Assembly: GCA_039105265.1 (NCBI GenBank)
Contig: JAPFFF010000028.1
Coordinates: 1,612,001 to 1,676,000, forward strand
DNA length: 64,000 nucleotides
Reading direction: 5' to 3'
Source: Tritrichomonas musculus
Taxonomy: Eukaryota; Parabasalia; Tritrichomonadida; Tritrichomonadidae
The position numbers and the translations under genes are program-made. This document shows, in pieces, positions 1 through 8,707 of the stretch. Position 1 is the stretch's first letter; every line of letters starts with the position of its first letter. The notes under the pieces are model-generated. The model was not told the DNA's origin. It saw only the letters and a program-made list of their open reading frames with translations, and made no database searches.

Positions 1-3000
1 TCCTTCCCACGTTCGCCTTTTGTTTCCCATGTATACAATGTATTAAACTCGCTGGCGGTCTCATTCTCGTGCAACATCGGTTGCAATAATCACTTCACTG
101 ACTTTTCAAATCACATGTCAGTCATGAATACCAATATGTTCAATGTTAATAATAGTAATAGTTTCACTAATAATAGCTTCATTAATAATAATATCTCTAA
201 CTATAATGTTTCTCATAACAATGTTAATCTTGTTCATCATAGCGTTGACGTCGACAACCAGACTGTCGAGTCAACTGCTCATGTAGCTCACCACAGCGTT
301 GACGTCGACAATCGGGTTGTCGCGTCAATGGCTCATGTTGCTCATCATAGTGTTGACGTCGACAATCAGATTGTCGCGTCAACGGCACACGTGGTACATC
401 ATAATGTTGACGTTGACAATCAGATTGTCAAGTCAACAGCCCACGTTGCTAATCATTCTGTTGACGTTGACAATCAGATTGTCAAGTCAACAGCTCACGT
501 CGCTCATCACGCTGTTGACGTTGACAATCAGATTGTCAAGTCAACAGCTCACGTCGCTCATCACGCTGTTGACGTTGACAATCGGGTTGTCGCGTCAACA
601 GCTCACGTCACTCACCACAACGTTGACGTTGACAACCAAACCGTCACGTCAACGGCTCACATCACGCATCATTCTGTTGGCGTCGACGATCGGGTTGTCA
701 CGTCAACTGCTCACATCGATCATCATCAAGTAGTCACGAAGGAGAAATTATTCACATCAGTGATTGAGGTACCTAAGTTTGTGTTCGAGATCAATGAGAA
801 AGTGGTTCCACTATTTACTCTCTCTGGGAACCATTCGTTGCTTAACACATTCTCAAACAATAATTTCTTCGGATCTCGAACCAACTCCTTAGGTACTCAA
901 ACTACCAGTAACTCTTCTGGTACAAGCAGTGTTGTTAGTGGTGCTGAAGAGTTCACCGATGCTCATTCTCACTCTGAACACTCTGATCATTCCGATGATG
1001 ACAATCACGGTGGTAGTGATGATAATCCTTCTTCACCTGTGGGTGACAATGTTTCCATTGATTGGATCGTGAGCGAATTGGCTGGTGTGAAGACCAAAAC
1101 AGACATGAAGTCTCTCATTGATATCTTGCAGGTGGCAAACATCGACACTTCACCATTCGCAAACGTTAGCGACGTTGACACTCCTATCATTCTCCTCATG
1201 TATCAGAAAGACAGATGGTTAGGAGTTGGGCAGTTTTACTGCCCTTGCTGCGACAAAACGTTTCCCACATGTGCGTCCTTGTCTTTTCACCTCAAATCGA
1301 CGCACACGACGAATAACATTCCTCTGGAGCAAGCGGCGTTCGAGTACATTGTCGGCAGGAAGCTGAGGTGGAAGATCGATTCACCTCACCTTCCGCCTGA
1401 CGCTTTTCGCTATCGTACCATTCACGTTTGTCCGTGCAGCGACTGCGACTATTTGGTCAGCCGAGCGAACTCATTGAGCAGCCACATGGGCTCATCGCAC
1501 CAGGACATGGAAGCGCTTAAACGTGAAGTTGGAGTCTTCTGGGCGATGAGCATTCTGCACGCTAAGAAACATCGAAAATTACTTGTGGCTAGCGATGTTT
1601 ACCATGACCTGCACGGTTCCTTGTGCATGAAATGCAAGGACTTCGTTGGTAGAGACAAAGCTACAGTCAAACAGCATACCAACAGATCACATCCCCAGGC
1701 CAATGTTGAAGGTCATCGGGTTCAGGCAATCGACATCAGTATATCCGTTAATTGGCTTTCGCCTGAAACCGATGACGATGAAATTCGTGAAGCCAACACT
1801 GACCTGGAGAGAATCAAGATTGTGAGGAGTGAGAACAGAGTCACTCAAGATGATGAGAGACAGATGCCAGTGCAACCTCGGGCAGACGAATCGGTGGATC
1901 TCCAAGTGATGGAAGATCGTCGTCGCGGGGAAGACTCACGCAGACGGAGACGACAGGCTGGGTTCATACCTGCCAACGAGAGACTGCCTGAGGCGCACTT
2001 GCATTCAGTCTCTTCATCTAGCGAAGATTATACTCACACAATTGATGAACATCCGGCTCACCCAGCGTCAGCTTCGATCGTGGACATTGAGAGTTGCCTG
2101 TCCAAAGCTGAGAATTGGAAGTCGAGGTGCATGAAGGAAGATGATGATTTCGTGCACCTCCCGAAGCTGTGGGGTGACCGTTTAGCGAAGCACAGGAAAA
2201 AGTTCGAAGAAGTGTTTAACAGTGAAGTCAAGGATGTTCTCAATTGGTATAATGAAGCTATTAACCTCTCTGACTCTTTGGAAAAGAGCAGCCGAATGCT
2301 TCTCTGCGAAGGGATGATTTCGAAAATCATTCTCATTCTACGGAAGTCGATTAGGAAGTTCGTTCGTTCGGCACGGAGAGGTTCAGATAAGATTCGTCGC
2401 CCGCATTCCTTGGAGACACCGATTCAGATGAAGTCGGCCTCCAAATTCATCGCTGGTATTGAACTCCTGCATTCCCGCATTCACATCACTGATGAAGATC
2501 TCGATCAACCTCAACGTAATGTCATCGCAGACATCAAAGAGAAGCTTGTTCGCTTTCTGTCACAAGCTCCTTTGGAGTTCTCTCAACTTCTTGGGAGTGG
2601 TGACTTGGACTCAATTGACGGTTTGATTTACGATGAGCATTACGATGAAAGGATGAAATTCATACGTGCCAAGCTAGAGGAATTGGAGATTCTCAACAAC
2701 TCTCCTTCCTCGCTTGGATACAAGAAGTTCCTTCAGAAATTCTACGCTGAAGACGCCAAACGTACACTCGACTGGTTCGTGTTGAACGACGACACACCGG
2801 AATGTGTCGTCCCAGTCGAAGATTTCGAGAACGTGTACGGGTCCTCGTGGAGCGATGCTGCTGCTCTCGGGGATGACCCAGATGGTGTTTACACTCTTCA
2901 GCGTAGAATTTCATCGAATAATTCTGATGAACTCAAATCACTCATCCTCAACGAAGATGCTATTCTCAAAGCGGTCAGATCGAGATCCAATCTGTCTGCC

Positions 3001-5742
3001 GTCGGATGCGACGGCATTTCAAATGGTGTGTGGAAAGTGGGCGGGAGTGTCACGGCGACGATCATCAAGAATGTGTTGTGTTGCATGCTTGACACGGGTC
3101 TCTTTCCGGAGGTGTTGAAAATGAACAAAACCGTCATGTTGTTTAAGAAAGGAGACCCTGACGACGCCCATTCGTGGCGTCCTATCACCATCACTCCGAC
3201 GATTTATCGGATGCTGATGTGTCACATCAGCCGCTCGCTTCAAACGCTGAATTCAAAACATAGGTTCATATCACCGAGTCAGAAAGGATTCATGCGTATT
3301 CCAGCTGGGGCGGCTGAGCATGCAACTGTGGTTGATGAGATGATACACGATGCTGCACGGAACCAAAAGTCACTCTACATCACGACGATCGACTTTTCTG
3401 ATGCATTTGGTTCCGTACCACATAAACTTATTAAAAAGAATCTTACAGACATTGGCTTTGATCTTTCTTTTGTTAAAACGATTATTAATTCGTACAGAGA
3501 CTCTTCGACGAAGATCATCAGCAACAACAGACGATCTAATTCTATCTGTTTTCGCAAAGGCGTCAAGCAAGGTTGTCCGCTGAGTCCGACGTTATTCAAC
3601 ATTTGTATCGAACCTCTCCTCGCGCGGTTGAACGCTTGCAAGGAGGACGGTTATCATTGGTTGGACTCAGCGACAACCGTTCAAGCTTACGCCGATGACA
3701 TCATTGTGTTCTCGGACTCGGAAGTCGGGATGAAGAACTTGCTTTCGGTCGTGGAGCACTTCTGCAGTTATGCAGGCGACATGAAGATCAACTGCAAGAA
3801 GTGCCACGCTTTCACATACATTGCTCACAATGGTTCTCGCAGTGTGTTGAACGACAACTTCACCATTGCTGGAGGACGTATTGATAACATCAGTATTCAG
3901 AACAATACAACGTATCTCGGACTTCCAATCGCGTGCAAATCTTCGCAGCGTAAACATCACGTTTTTCGGCGAATCGAAGACATGACGAAGGACGTCATTC
4001 GAATTACTAGCAGCGCTCTTCGGTTCACACAGGCGGTTGACGCCATCAAACGGTTCGTGATTCCCAAGATTGACTACGAACTGATGGCGAACACAGCACC
4101 GACAAATTGCCTCAGTCGCTTAGATGAACTCATTCGGGGCAAGCTGTCCAAAATGATCGGTGCTGCTGGTATTCCAACCGCCTGGTTCTACACGACGAAA
4201 AACGATGGCGGTCTTTACATACAGAAACTCACAGATCGCCAGAAAGCTCTCACTATCAGACTCTACATTGCCTTGATGGAGTCTAACGATAAAAGCATCC
4301 GTGATATGGTCAAGGCTTCTGATGAAGCCGAGATCATCTTCAGGGATGCTACCATCGACTTGACTTCACCGTTCTTGCACCTGAAAGTTAAAGACAATGG
4401 TGCGTTAGATGCAAAGCGTAACCGCGGGACGTCGAACATCTTAGCCCGATGTGTTAAAGCTTTGCACGACGCTAACATGGGTCTGATACTCAAAGATGAT
4501 ATGTTTACGCTCAAAGATCTGAATAGTAATGTCACATTTGATGTTAACACCTCTAATGTTGTCAAACACATCATGAAAGTCATGAGTGACCGTTACTATT
4601 CAGATCTTTGTCTGCACAAGATGAGAGGACATACATTCACGACATTGAAAAACTCACCATTGAGCAACTACTTCATGAAGCCCAATGCTTTGATGGCGGA
4701 CTCTGTTGTCAGATTCGCTATCAAAGCACGTACGAATACGCTCATGACAGCATCACTTGCTGCTCACAGAAACCCTCAAATGAGTAACCGTTGCACTCGT
4801 TGTGGACAGATTGAAACTCTCAATCACATCTTAAACGGGTGCAAGCGGTGCAAACACAAATTCACAAAGAGACACGACGAAGTTGTCAAGGTACTTTGCA
4901 AGTACCTTACCGAAAAGAAGAGAGTCATCGTGCATTGTAACCAAAGTGTTCGTGGACGCAGCAACGAACACATCACTGGTGACTCTGCTTCTCTCAGACC
5001 AGATGTATGGTGGTGGGACGGTGACCAGCTGAAGATAGCTGAATTCACCATCCCATACGGAATGTTATCTGGCGATGATGATGAATCCACCTTAGTCATA
5101 CGACGCAGAGAGAAGTTGAACAAGTACCAGAAGCTTGTCGATGATTGCAGAAACCAGTTGAACTGCAATGTGTCGCTATTTGTGTTCATTGTCTCCTCCC
5201 TCGGTGCAATACCCGATGACACCATCAATGAACTCAAGAAAGTGACAGTCACGACCAAAGACGCACTCAAACTTGCAGGGAGGATGGTAGCAGCCGCTTT
5301 ACGGGAATCTATGATATTGTACATTGATACTAAGATTAAGAAGAGGGTTAACGACAACAATGAAGATGAAGATAACGATAACGATAACGATAATGGTAAC
5401 GATTATGATAACGATGTTGAAAATGTTAATGTTCTTGATACTGATGGTGACGATGATTCTAATGATCTCAATGATACTAGCTCCAATGTTACCGACGGGG
5501 AGTCCGCTGACGATGAGTACAACTCTGTCAACATCCTTGACGACGAAGAATGGCGGGAACTCATTGATGCAAGTGCGGATGTTGACAGGTCGGGCCCCCC
5601 GTCTGAGCTTGACACTACTGATGATGAAACTGACGTACTGGAAAATCCAGGCACCACCCCACTATGGAACCAAACTCAAGGTGCCGACCCTGCCTCCGCT
5701 ACCGAAGAGGAGGGAGTCCAACACTCCTCTTCTGAATTTTAG
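1..5742 (+). CDS. R2-like LINE polyprotein, copy A (5'-partial, open)
   Basis: The frame is open from the window edge, so the ATG at 115 is internal. In order the protein shows: an Asn-rich stretch; about nine 18-residue repeats with core HHxVDVDNQ (nt 232-717); three C2H2 fingers starting near nt 1237, 1426 and 1627; reverse transcriptase with motif A (TIDFSDAFGSVPH, nt ~3386), motif B (KGVKQGCPLSPTLFN) and catalytic YADD (nt 3688-3699); a CCHC knuckle CTRCGQIETLNHILNGC (nt ~4794); and a restriction-like endonuclease with RPDVWWWD, AEFTIPYG and a downstream KLNKYQKL lysine. The tail is Asp/Asn-rich. Known role of the family: the endonuclease nicks the target and the RT primes cDNA synthesis there. 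All catalytic motifs are present, so this copy could be active if its missing 5' part is sound. Confidence 0.92.
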   Translation, partial: SFPRSPFVSHVYNVLNSLAVSFSCNIGCNNHFTDFSNHMSVMNTNMFNVNNSNSFTNNSFINNNISNYNVSHNNVNLVHHSVDVDNQTVESTAHVAHHSVDVDNRVVASMAHVAHHSVDVDNQIVASTAHVVHHNVDVDNQIVKSTAHVANHSVDVDNQIVKSTAHVAHHAVDVDNQIVKSTAHVAHHAVDVDNRVVASTAHVTHHNVDVDNQTVTSTAHITHHSVGVDDRVVTSTAHIDHHQVVTKEKLFTSVIEVPKFVFEINEKVVPLFTLSGNHSLLNTFSNNNFFGSRTNSLGTQTTSNSSGTSSVVSGAEEFTDAHSHSEHSDHSDDDNHGGSDDNPSSPVGDNVSIDWIVSELAGVKTKTDMKSLIDILQVANIDTSPFANVSDVDTPIILLMYQKDRWLGVGQFYCPCCDKTFPTCASLSFHLKSTHTTNNIPLEQAAFEYIVGRKLRWKIDSPHLPPDAFRYRTIHVCPCSDCDYLVSRANSLSSHMGSSHQDMEALKREVGVFWAMSILHAKKHRKLLVASDVYHDLHGSLCMKCKDFVGRDKATVKQHTNRSHPQANVEGHRVQAIDISISVNWLSPETDDDEIREANTDLERIKIVRSENRVTQDDERQMPVQPRADESVDLQVMEDRRRGEDSRRRRRQAGFIPANERLPEAHLHSVSSSSEDYTHTIDEHPAHPASASIVDIESCLSKAENWKSRCMKEDDDFVHLPKLWGDRLAKHRKKFEEVFNSEVKDVLNWYNEAINLSDSLEKSSRMLLCEGMISKIILILRKSIRKFVRSARRGSDKIRRPHSLETPIQMKSASKFIAGIELLHSRIHITDEDLDQPQRNVIADIKEKLVRFLSQAPLEFSQLLGSGDLDSIDGLIYDEHYDERMKFIRAKLEELEILNNSPSSLGYKKFLQKFYAEDAKRTLDWFVLNDDTPECVVPVEDFENVYGSSWSDAAALGDDPDGVYTLQRRISSNNSDELKSLILNEDAILKAVRSRSNLSAVGCDGISNGVWKVGGSVTATIIKNVLCCMLDTGLFPEVLKMNKTVMLFKKGDPDDAHSWRPITITPTIYRMLMCHISRSLQTLNSKHRFISPSQKGFMRIPAGAAEHATVVDEMIHDAARNQKSLYITTIDFSDAFGSVPHKLIKKNLTDIGFDLSFVKTIINSYRDSSTKIISNNRRSNSICFRKGVKQGCPLSPTLFNICIEPLLARLNACKEDGYHWLDSATTVQAYADDIIVFSDSEVGMKNLLSVVEHFCSYAGDMKINCKKCHAFTYIAHNGSRSVLNDNFTIAGGRIDNISIQNNTTYLGLPIACKSSQRKHHVFRRIEDMTKDVIRITSSALRFTQAVDAIKRFVIPKIDYELMANTAPTNCLSRLDELIRGKLSKMIGAAGIPTAWFYTTKNDGGLYIQKLTDRQKALTIRLYIALMESNDKSIRDMVKASDEAEIIFRDATIDLTSPFLHLKVKDNGALDAKRNRGTSNILARCVKALHDANMGLILKDDMFTLKDLNSNVTFDVNTSNVVKHIMKVMSDRYYSDLCLHKMRGHTFTTLKNSPLSNYFMKPNALMADSVVRFAIKARTNTLMTASLAAHRNPQMSNRCTRCGQIETLNHILNGCKRCKHKFTKRHDEVVKVLCKYLTEKKRVIVHCNQSVRGRSNEHITGDSASLRPDVWWWDGDQLKIAEFTIPYGMLSGDDDESTLVIRRREKLNKYQKLVDDCRNQLNCNVSLFVFIVSSLGAIPDDTINELKKVTVTTKDALKLAGRMVAAALRESMILYIDTKIKKRVNDNNEDEDNDNDNDNGNDYDNDVENVNVLDTDGDDDSNDLNDTSSNVTDGESADDEYNSVNILDDEEWRELIDASADVDRSGPPSELDTTDDETDVLENPGTTPLWNQTQGADPASATEEEGVQHSSSEF
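232..717 (+). repeat. 54-bp coding minisatellite in copy A
   Basis: About nine in-frame 54-bp units encode 18-residue repeats with the core H-x-VDVDN-Q/R-x-V-x-ST/M-AHV. Unit number and order differ from copy B (net two codons fewer there), which indicates active slippage or unequal exchange. Divergent copy C keeps the H-x-VDV core in a different repeat array. Confidence 0.9.
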
Positions 5743-5855
5743 GCAGATTTTTTTTATATTTATTGGGGCCCGCCCCTTTTATTTTATTGTGAGTGAATCA
5801 TCACTCTCGTTTATTAGTATTTTATACTTACTCTAATGATTAATAAACGAATTTA
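5743..5855 (+). other. 3' UTR of copy A with two hairpins
   Basis: There is a GC hairpin GGGGCCCGCCCC at 5765-5776 in otherwise AT-rich DNA, then a 6-bp perfect hairpin GAGTGAATCATCACTC at 5791-5806, then TTAATAAACG. The same sequence follows copy B (15305-15417). R2-class enzymes are known to bind structured 3' UTRs, so these hairpins are the plausible RT recognition element; that role is inferred. Confidence 0.65.
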
Positions 5856-6716
5856 CCACACGGGAGGAGATTTTTTTTCATTTTTATTTTCGAGGTTTTG
5901 GTTAACTTTAGCTACATATTCGTGATCAGCACCTTCTACTGAGTCGATTGATACCACTCTTCTCGACTTTTCTCAAAATTTTCAAAACTGATTTCAATTA
6001 TATTAGAACTCATATCACAAAGTCCGACCACTCGATATATCACTCAGTTATACTACCTTAGTTCATTACAATTTATCAATCTCAGCTCTTAACGTTATAC
6101 TTGTCATTCGATCAGAGATATATTCTTTAACCAAAATCTCATTCTTTTACTCTTATGTTTTTATTCTCCTCTATCTCATGTTGTTTATTCAGATTCCTTC
6201 GATCATACTGTCTTATTGACTCTTTTTTACATCTTTAATTTGCAGTATTTTACGTTATTTATAGACTATACATAGCTCAGATCGAAGTTAATTTACTCTC
6301 TTTGTTATTGGAGTCACCCTCTTTTATTGAGTCCACTTGATGTTCCTTATCTCTTCCGGGCCCTGAAGAGTACTTGACGGCTGCCGATTAAACTTTGACG
6401 GATATATATATCCTATTTAAGTTGCTATGGCTCAATGCGTCTATAGACTCAACGGATGGATGCCCATGAGATCCATTCAGACGACGATCATATGGCTTTC
6501 AATTGTTTATCGTCCATTATTCAATTAATACTCGTTCCCTCTCAATTAATTGAATATTTTTTAATTGTTCTGTTGCTCCTTATGTTCAAGTTGGTCTCAC
6601 TTTAAAGGTTTAAGCATACCTTTTTTTCTTACAAAATTGCTTTTTTGATTGAAAGTTTTGCGAACTTTCGCTTCCTTTTTGCTTTTATGCATTTCTAACC
6701 GCTTTTAATAAACAAT
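5856..6716 (+). mobile_element. Short non-coding unit 1 (LINE-derived, non-autonomous candidate)
   Basis: This 861-bp unit starts with CCACACGGGAGGAGA-T8 and ends TTTAATAAAC, exactly like the LINE ends on either side. Its first ~110 bases (including GATTGATACC at the end) resemble the start of the LINE ORF in copies B and C, but the rest is not LINE coding sequence. It contains a long-range pair CTTCGATC (6197-6204) / GATCGAAG (6280-6287), then a palindrome-rich core at 6351-6476: CTCTTC/GAAGAG, CGGCTGCCG, GGATATATATATCC, GTCTATAGAC and ATGGAT/ATCCAT. Near the 3' end is GAAAGTT/GAACTTTC. No convincing ORF is present. I infer a non-autonomous partner using the LINE's 5' and 3' signals. Confidence 0.65.
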
Positions 6717-7589
6717 CCACACGGGAGGAGATTTTTTTTCATCTTTTTATTTTCGAGGTTTTGGTTAACTCTAGCTACATATTCGTGATCAGCACCTTCT
6801 ACTGAGTCGATTGATACCACTCTTCTCGACTTTTCTCAAAATTTTCAAAACTGATTTCAATTATATTAGAACTCATATCACAAAGTCCGACCACTCGATA
6901 TATCATTCAGTTATACTACCTTAGTTCATTACAATTTATCAATCTCAGCTCTTAACGTTATACTTGTCATTCGATCAGAGATATATTCTTTAACCAAAAT
7001 CTCATTCTTTTACTCTTATGCTATTATTCTCCTCACTCTCATGTCGTTTATTCCTTCGATCACGCTGTTCTCAGACTCCTTACATCCTTATTCAATTTTT
7101 CTCATCGCCTCATTTATCAGCGTTATACTTTTATGCTATTTTATTTATCCTTTGTACAGATCGAAGTAAAATAAATGTTTACGGAGTCATTTTTTTTTAC
7201 GAGGCCACTTGATGATTCTTATCTCTTCCGGGCCCTCAAGAGTGCTTGACGGCTGCCGATTAAACTTTGACGGATATTTATATCCTATTTAAGTTGCTAT
7301 GGCTCAATGCGTCTATAGACTCAACGGATGGATGCCCATGAGATCCATTCAGACGACGATCATATGGTTTTCAATTGTTGATCGTTCATTATTCAATTAA
7401 TACTCGTTCCCTCTCAATTAATTGAATATTTTTTAATTGTTCTGTTGCTCCTTATGTTCAAGTTGGTCTCACTTTAAAGGTTTAAGCATACCTTTTTTTT
7501 CTTACAAAATTGCTTTTTTGATTGAAAGTTTTGCGAACTTTCGCTTCCTTTTTGCTTTCATGCATTTCTAACCGCTTTTAATAAACAAA
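6717..7589 (+). mobile_element. Short non-coding unit 2 (LINE-derived, non-autonomous candidate)
   Basis: This 873-bp sister of the preceding unit is nearly identical over its first ~300 bases and last ~370 bases, but diverged in the middle (about 7021-7200). Despite that drift it keeps CTTCGATC (7054-7061) and GATCGAAG (7161-7168), and the hairpin GGATATTTATATCC in place of GGATATATATATCC. Starts CCACACGGGAGGAGA-T9 and ends AATAAACAAA. The 64-codon ORF inside it has no protein-like features. Confidence 0.65.
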
Positions 7590-8672
7590 CCACACGGGAG
7601 GAGATTTTTTTTTCATTTTTATTTTCGAGGTTTACGCAGGCAATAACTAGATATTCGTAATCAGTGCACTGAGCTGATTCGTATGGTGCCCTCAGATCGA
7701 TGTTTCGTCCGAATTTTCCAAACTGATTTCAATTATATGTAGGGTCACCTCACTAAGTCCGACCACTGGACTTACCACAATATTATTCTGTTGTTTCTTA
7801 TCTCATATTATCAATCTCAGCTCTTAACGTTATATCTTATACTCAATCAGTTATATGCAATTTCAAATATACCTCTCAAAACTTACTCTAATGTTATTAT
7901 ACTCTTCCTTCTCACTTTGTTTATTCCAGTTTCCTTCGATCGCGCCTTTCTGTTCCCTCGGTTTCCTACTTTTCGTGACTCCATTCTCATTTTACAATTT
8001 CTCTCAATATTCTCAAATCTACAAGGCGTTATACAGTATGAAGACGATTCTCACGGACAGATCGAAGTAAATTGCTACTTATTTTTTACTCTTTTTGTTT
8101 ATTCTATTTTATATATGGAGTCATCTTACAGTGAGTCTGCTTGTGATTTCAATGATCACACTGCCTTGATGAAAGAATCAAAAGACAGCAGTCAACAAGC
8201 GTCTACGGTAAAGGATCTCCGCAAGATGCTGCCTGACACATGTCGCGTGACTCTACTGAAGGGCGCTCAATGAGCCCGTTCGTTCTATCATTTAAGTTCT
8301 TGTTCAATTGTTTTATCCGTTACTCATCGTTACTCATTGTTCCTCATTTTCAGATCTCAATCTGATATCCTCAATTACATTGTTACATTGTTTCAAGTTC
8401 TTTGTTCTTTAGACGAGTTGTTTTACATCAGACTCGGAAACCATCGCTGGTTGTAACACAACCCGTCCTCAGAATGATCTGTGTTGCTCAATGATCATTT
8501 TCGGCGACCGTTTATTCCAAGTCTGACTCATTACTTGAAGTCTTTTTGGACCTTTTAACTTCAAGTTTTACCTTTTTCCTTTTATTTTCCTTTTTTTCTT
8601 AAAGCTTATGCCTAGCTTTTTTTATTAATTGCTTAATCGCAAAACTCTTAAAGCATTTAATAAACATTTAAA
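7590..8672 (+). mobile_element. Short non-coding unit 3 (diverged relative)
   Basis: This 1083-bp unit has the same 5' motif and the same LINE-like first ~110 bases, here with a clearer stem (AATCAG...CTGATT, 7660-7680). It again has CTTCGATC (7934-7941) and GATCGAAG (8060-8067), but its 3' half is unrelated to units 1 and 2. That half has its own hairpins, e.g. CTTGAAG/CTTCAAG near 8536-8567. It ends TTTAATAAACATTTAAA. A 160-codon ORF (7791-8273) is hydrophobic, lacks known motifs and is probably chance. Confidence 0.6.
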
Positions 8673-8707
8673 CCACACGGGAGGAGGTTTTTTTTTAGTT
8701 TTCATAT

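Larger units (their letters stand above)
1..5855 (+). mobile_element. R2-like non-LTR retrotransposon, copy A (5' end outside window)
   Basis: Position 1 aligns with position 9569 of copy B, so about 900 bases of the 5' end lie outside the window. The body carries one long ORF followed by a 113-base 3' UTR that ends in AATAAAC just before the next unit's CCACACGGGAGGAG. Family call: a single ORF with three C2H2 fingers, reverse transcriptase, CCHC knuckle and a C-terminal restriction-like endonuclease is the known R2-superclade layout. The element is far more GC-rich than the host genes downstream. It is near-identical to copy B, so the duplication is recent. No poly-A tail is seen. Confidence 0.9.

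Noticed and set aside
299-733. Second long ORF (TSTIRLSRQ-type repeats) in copy A, and its twin at 9867-10295
   Set aside because: Shadow frame of the 54-bp coding repeats; it stays open only because the repeat unit is a multiple of three.
5856-5990. HDV-like ribozyme at the 5' end of the units
   Set aside because: GAGGAGA could pair with TCTTCTC near 5960 in unit 1, but copies B and C lack that partner and no nested pseudoknot could be traced by eye.
6439-6476. Resemblance to the start of 5.8S rRNA (CTCAACGGATGGATG)
   Set aside because: The likeness covers only about 12 bases and the following conserved 5.8S sequence is absent.
7791-8273. 160-codon ORF in short unit 3 as a real protein
   Set aside because: Hydrophobic, low-complexity reading with no motif, not shared by units 1 and 2, overlapping conserved RNA arms.
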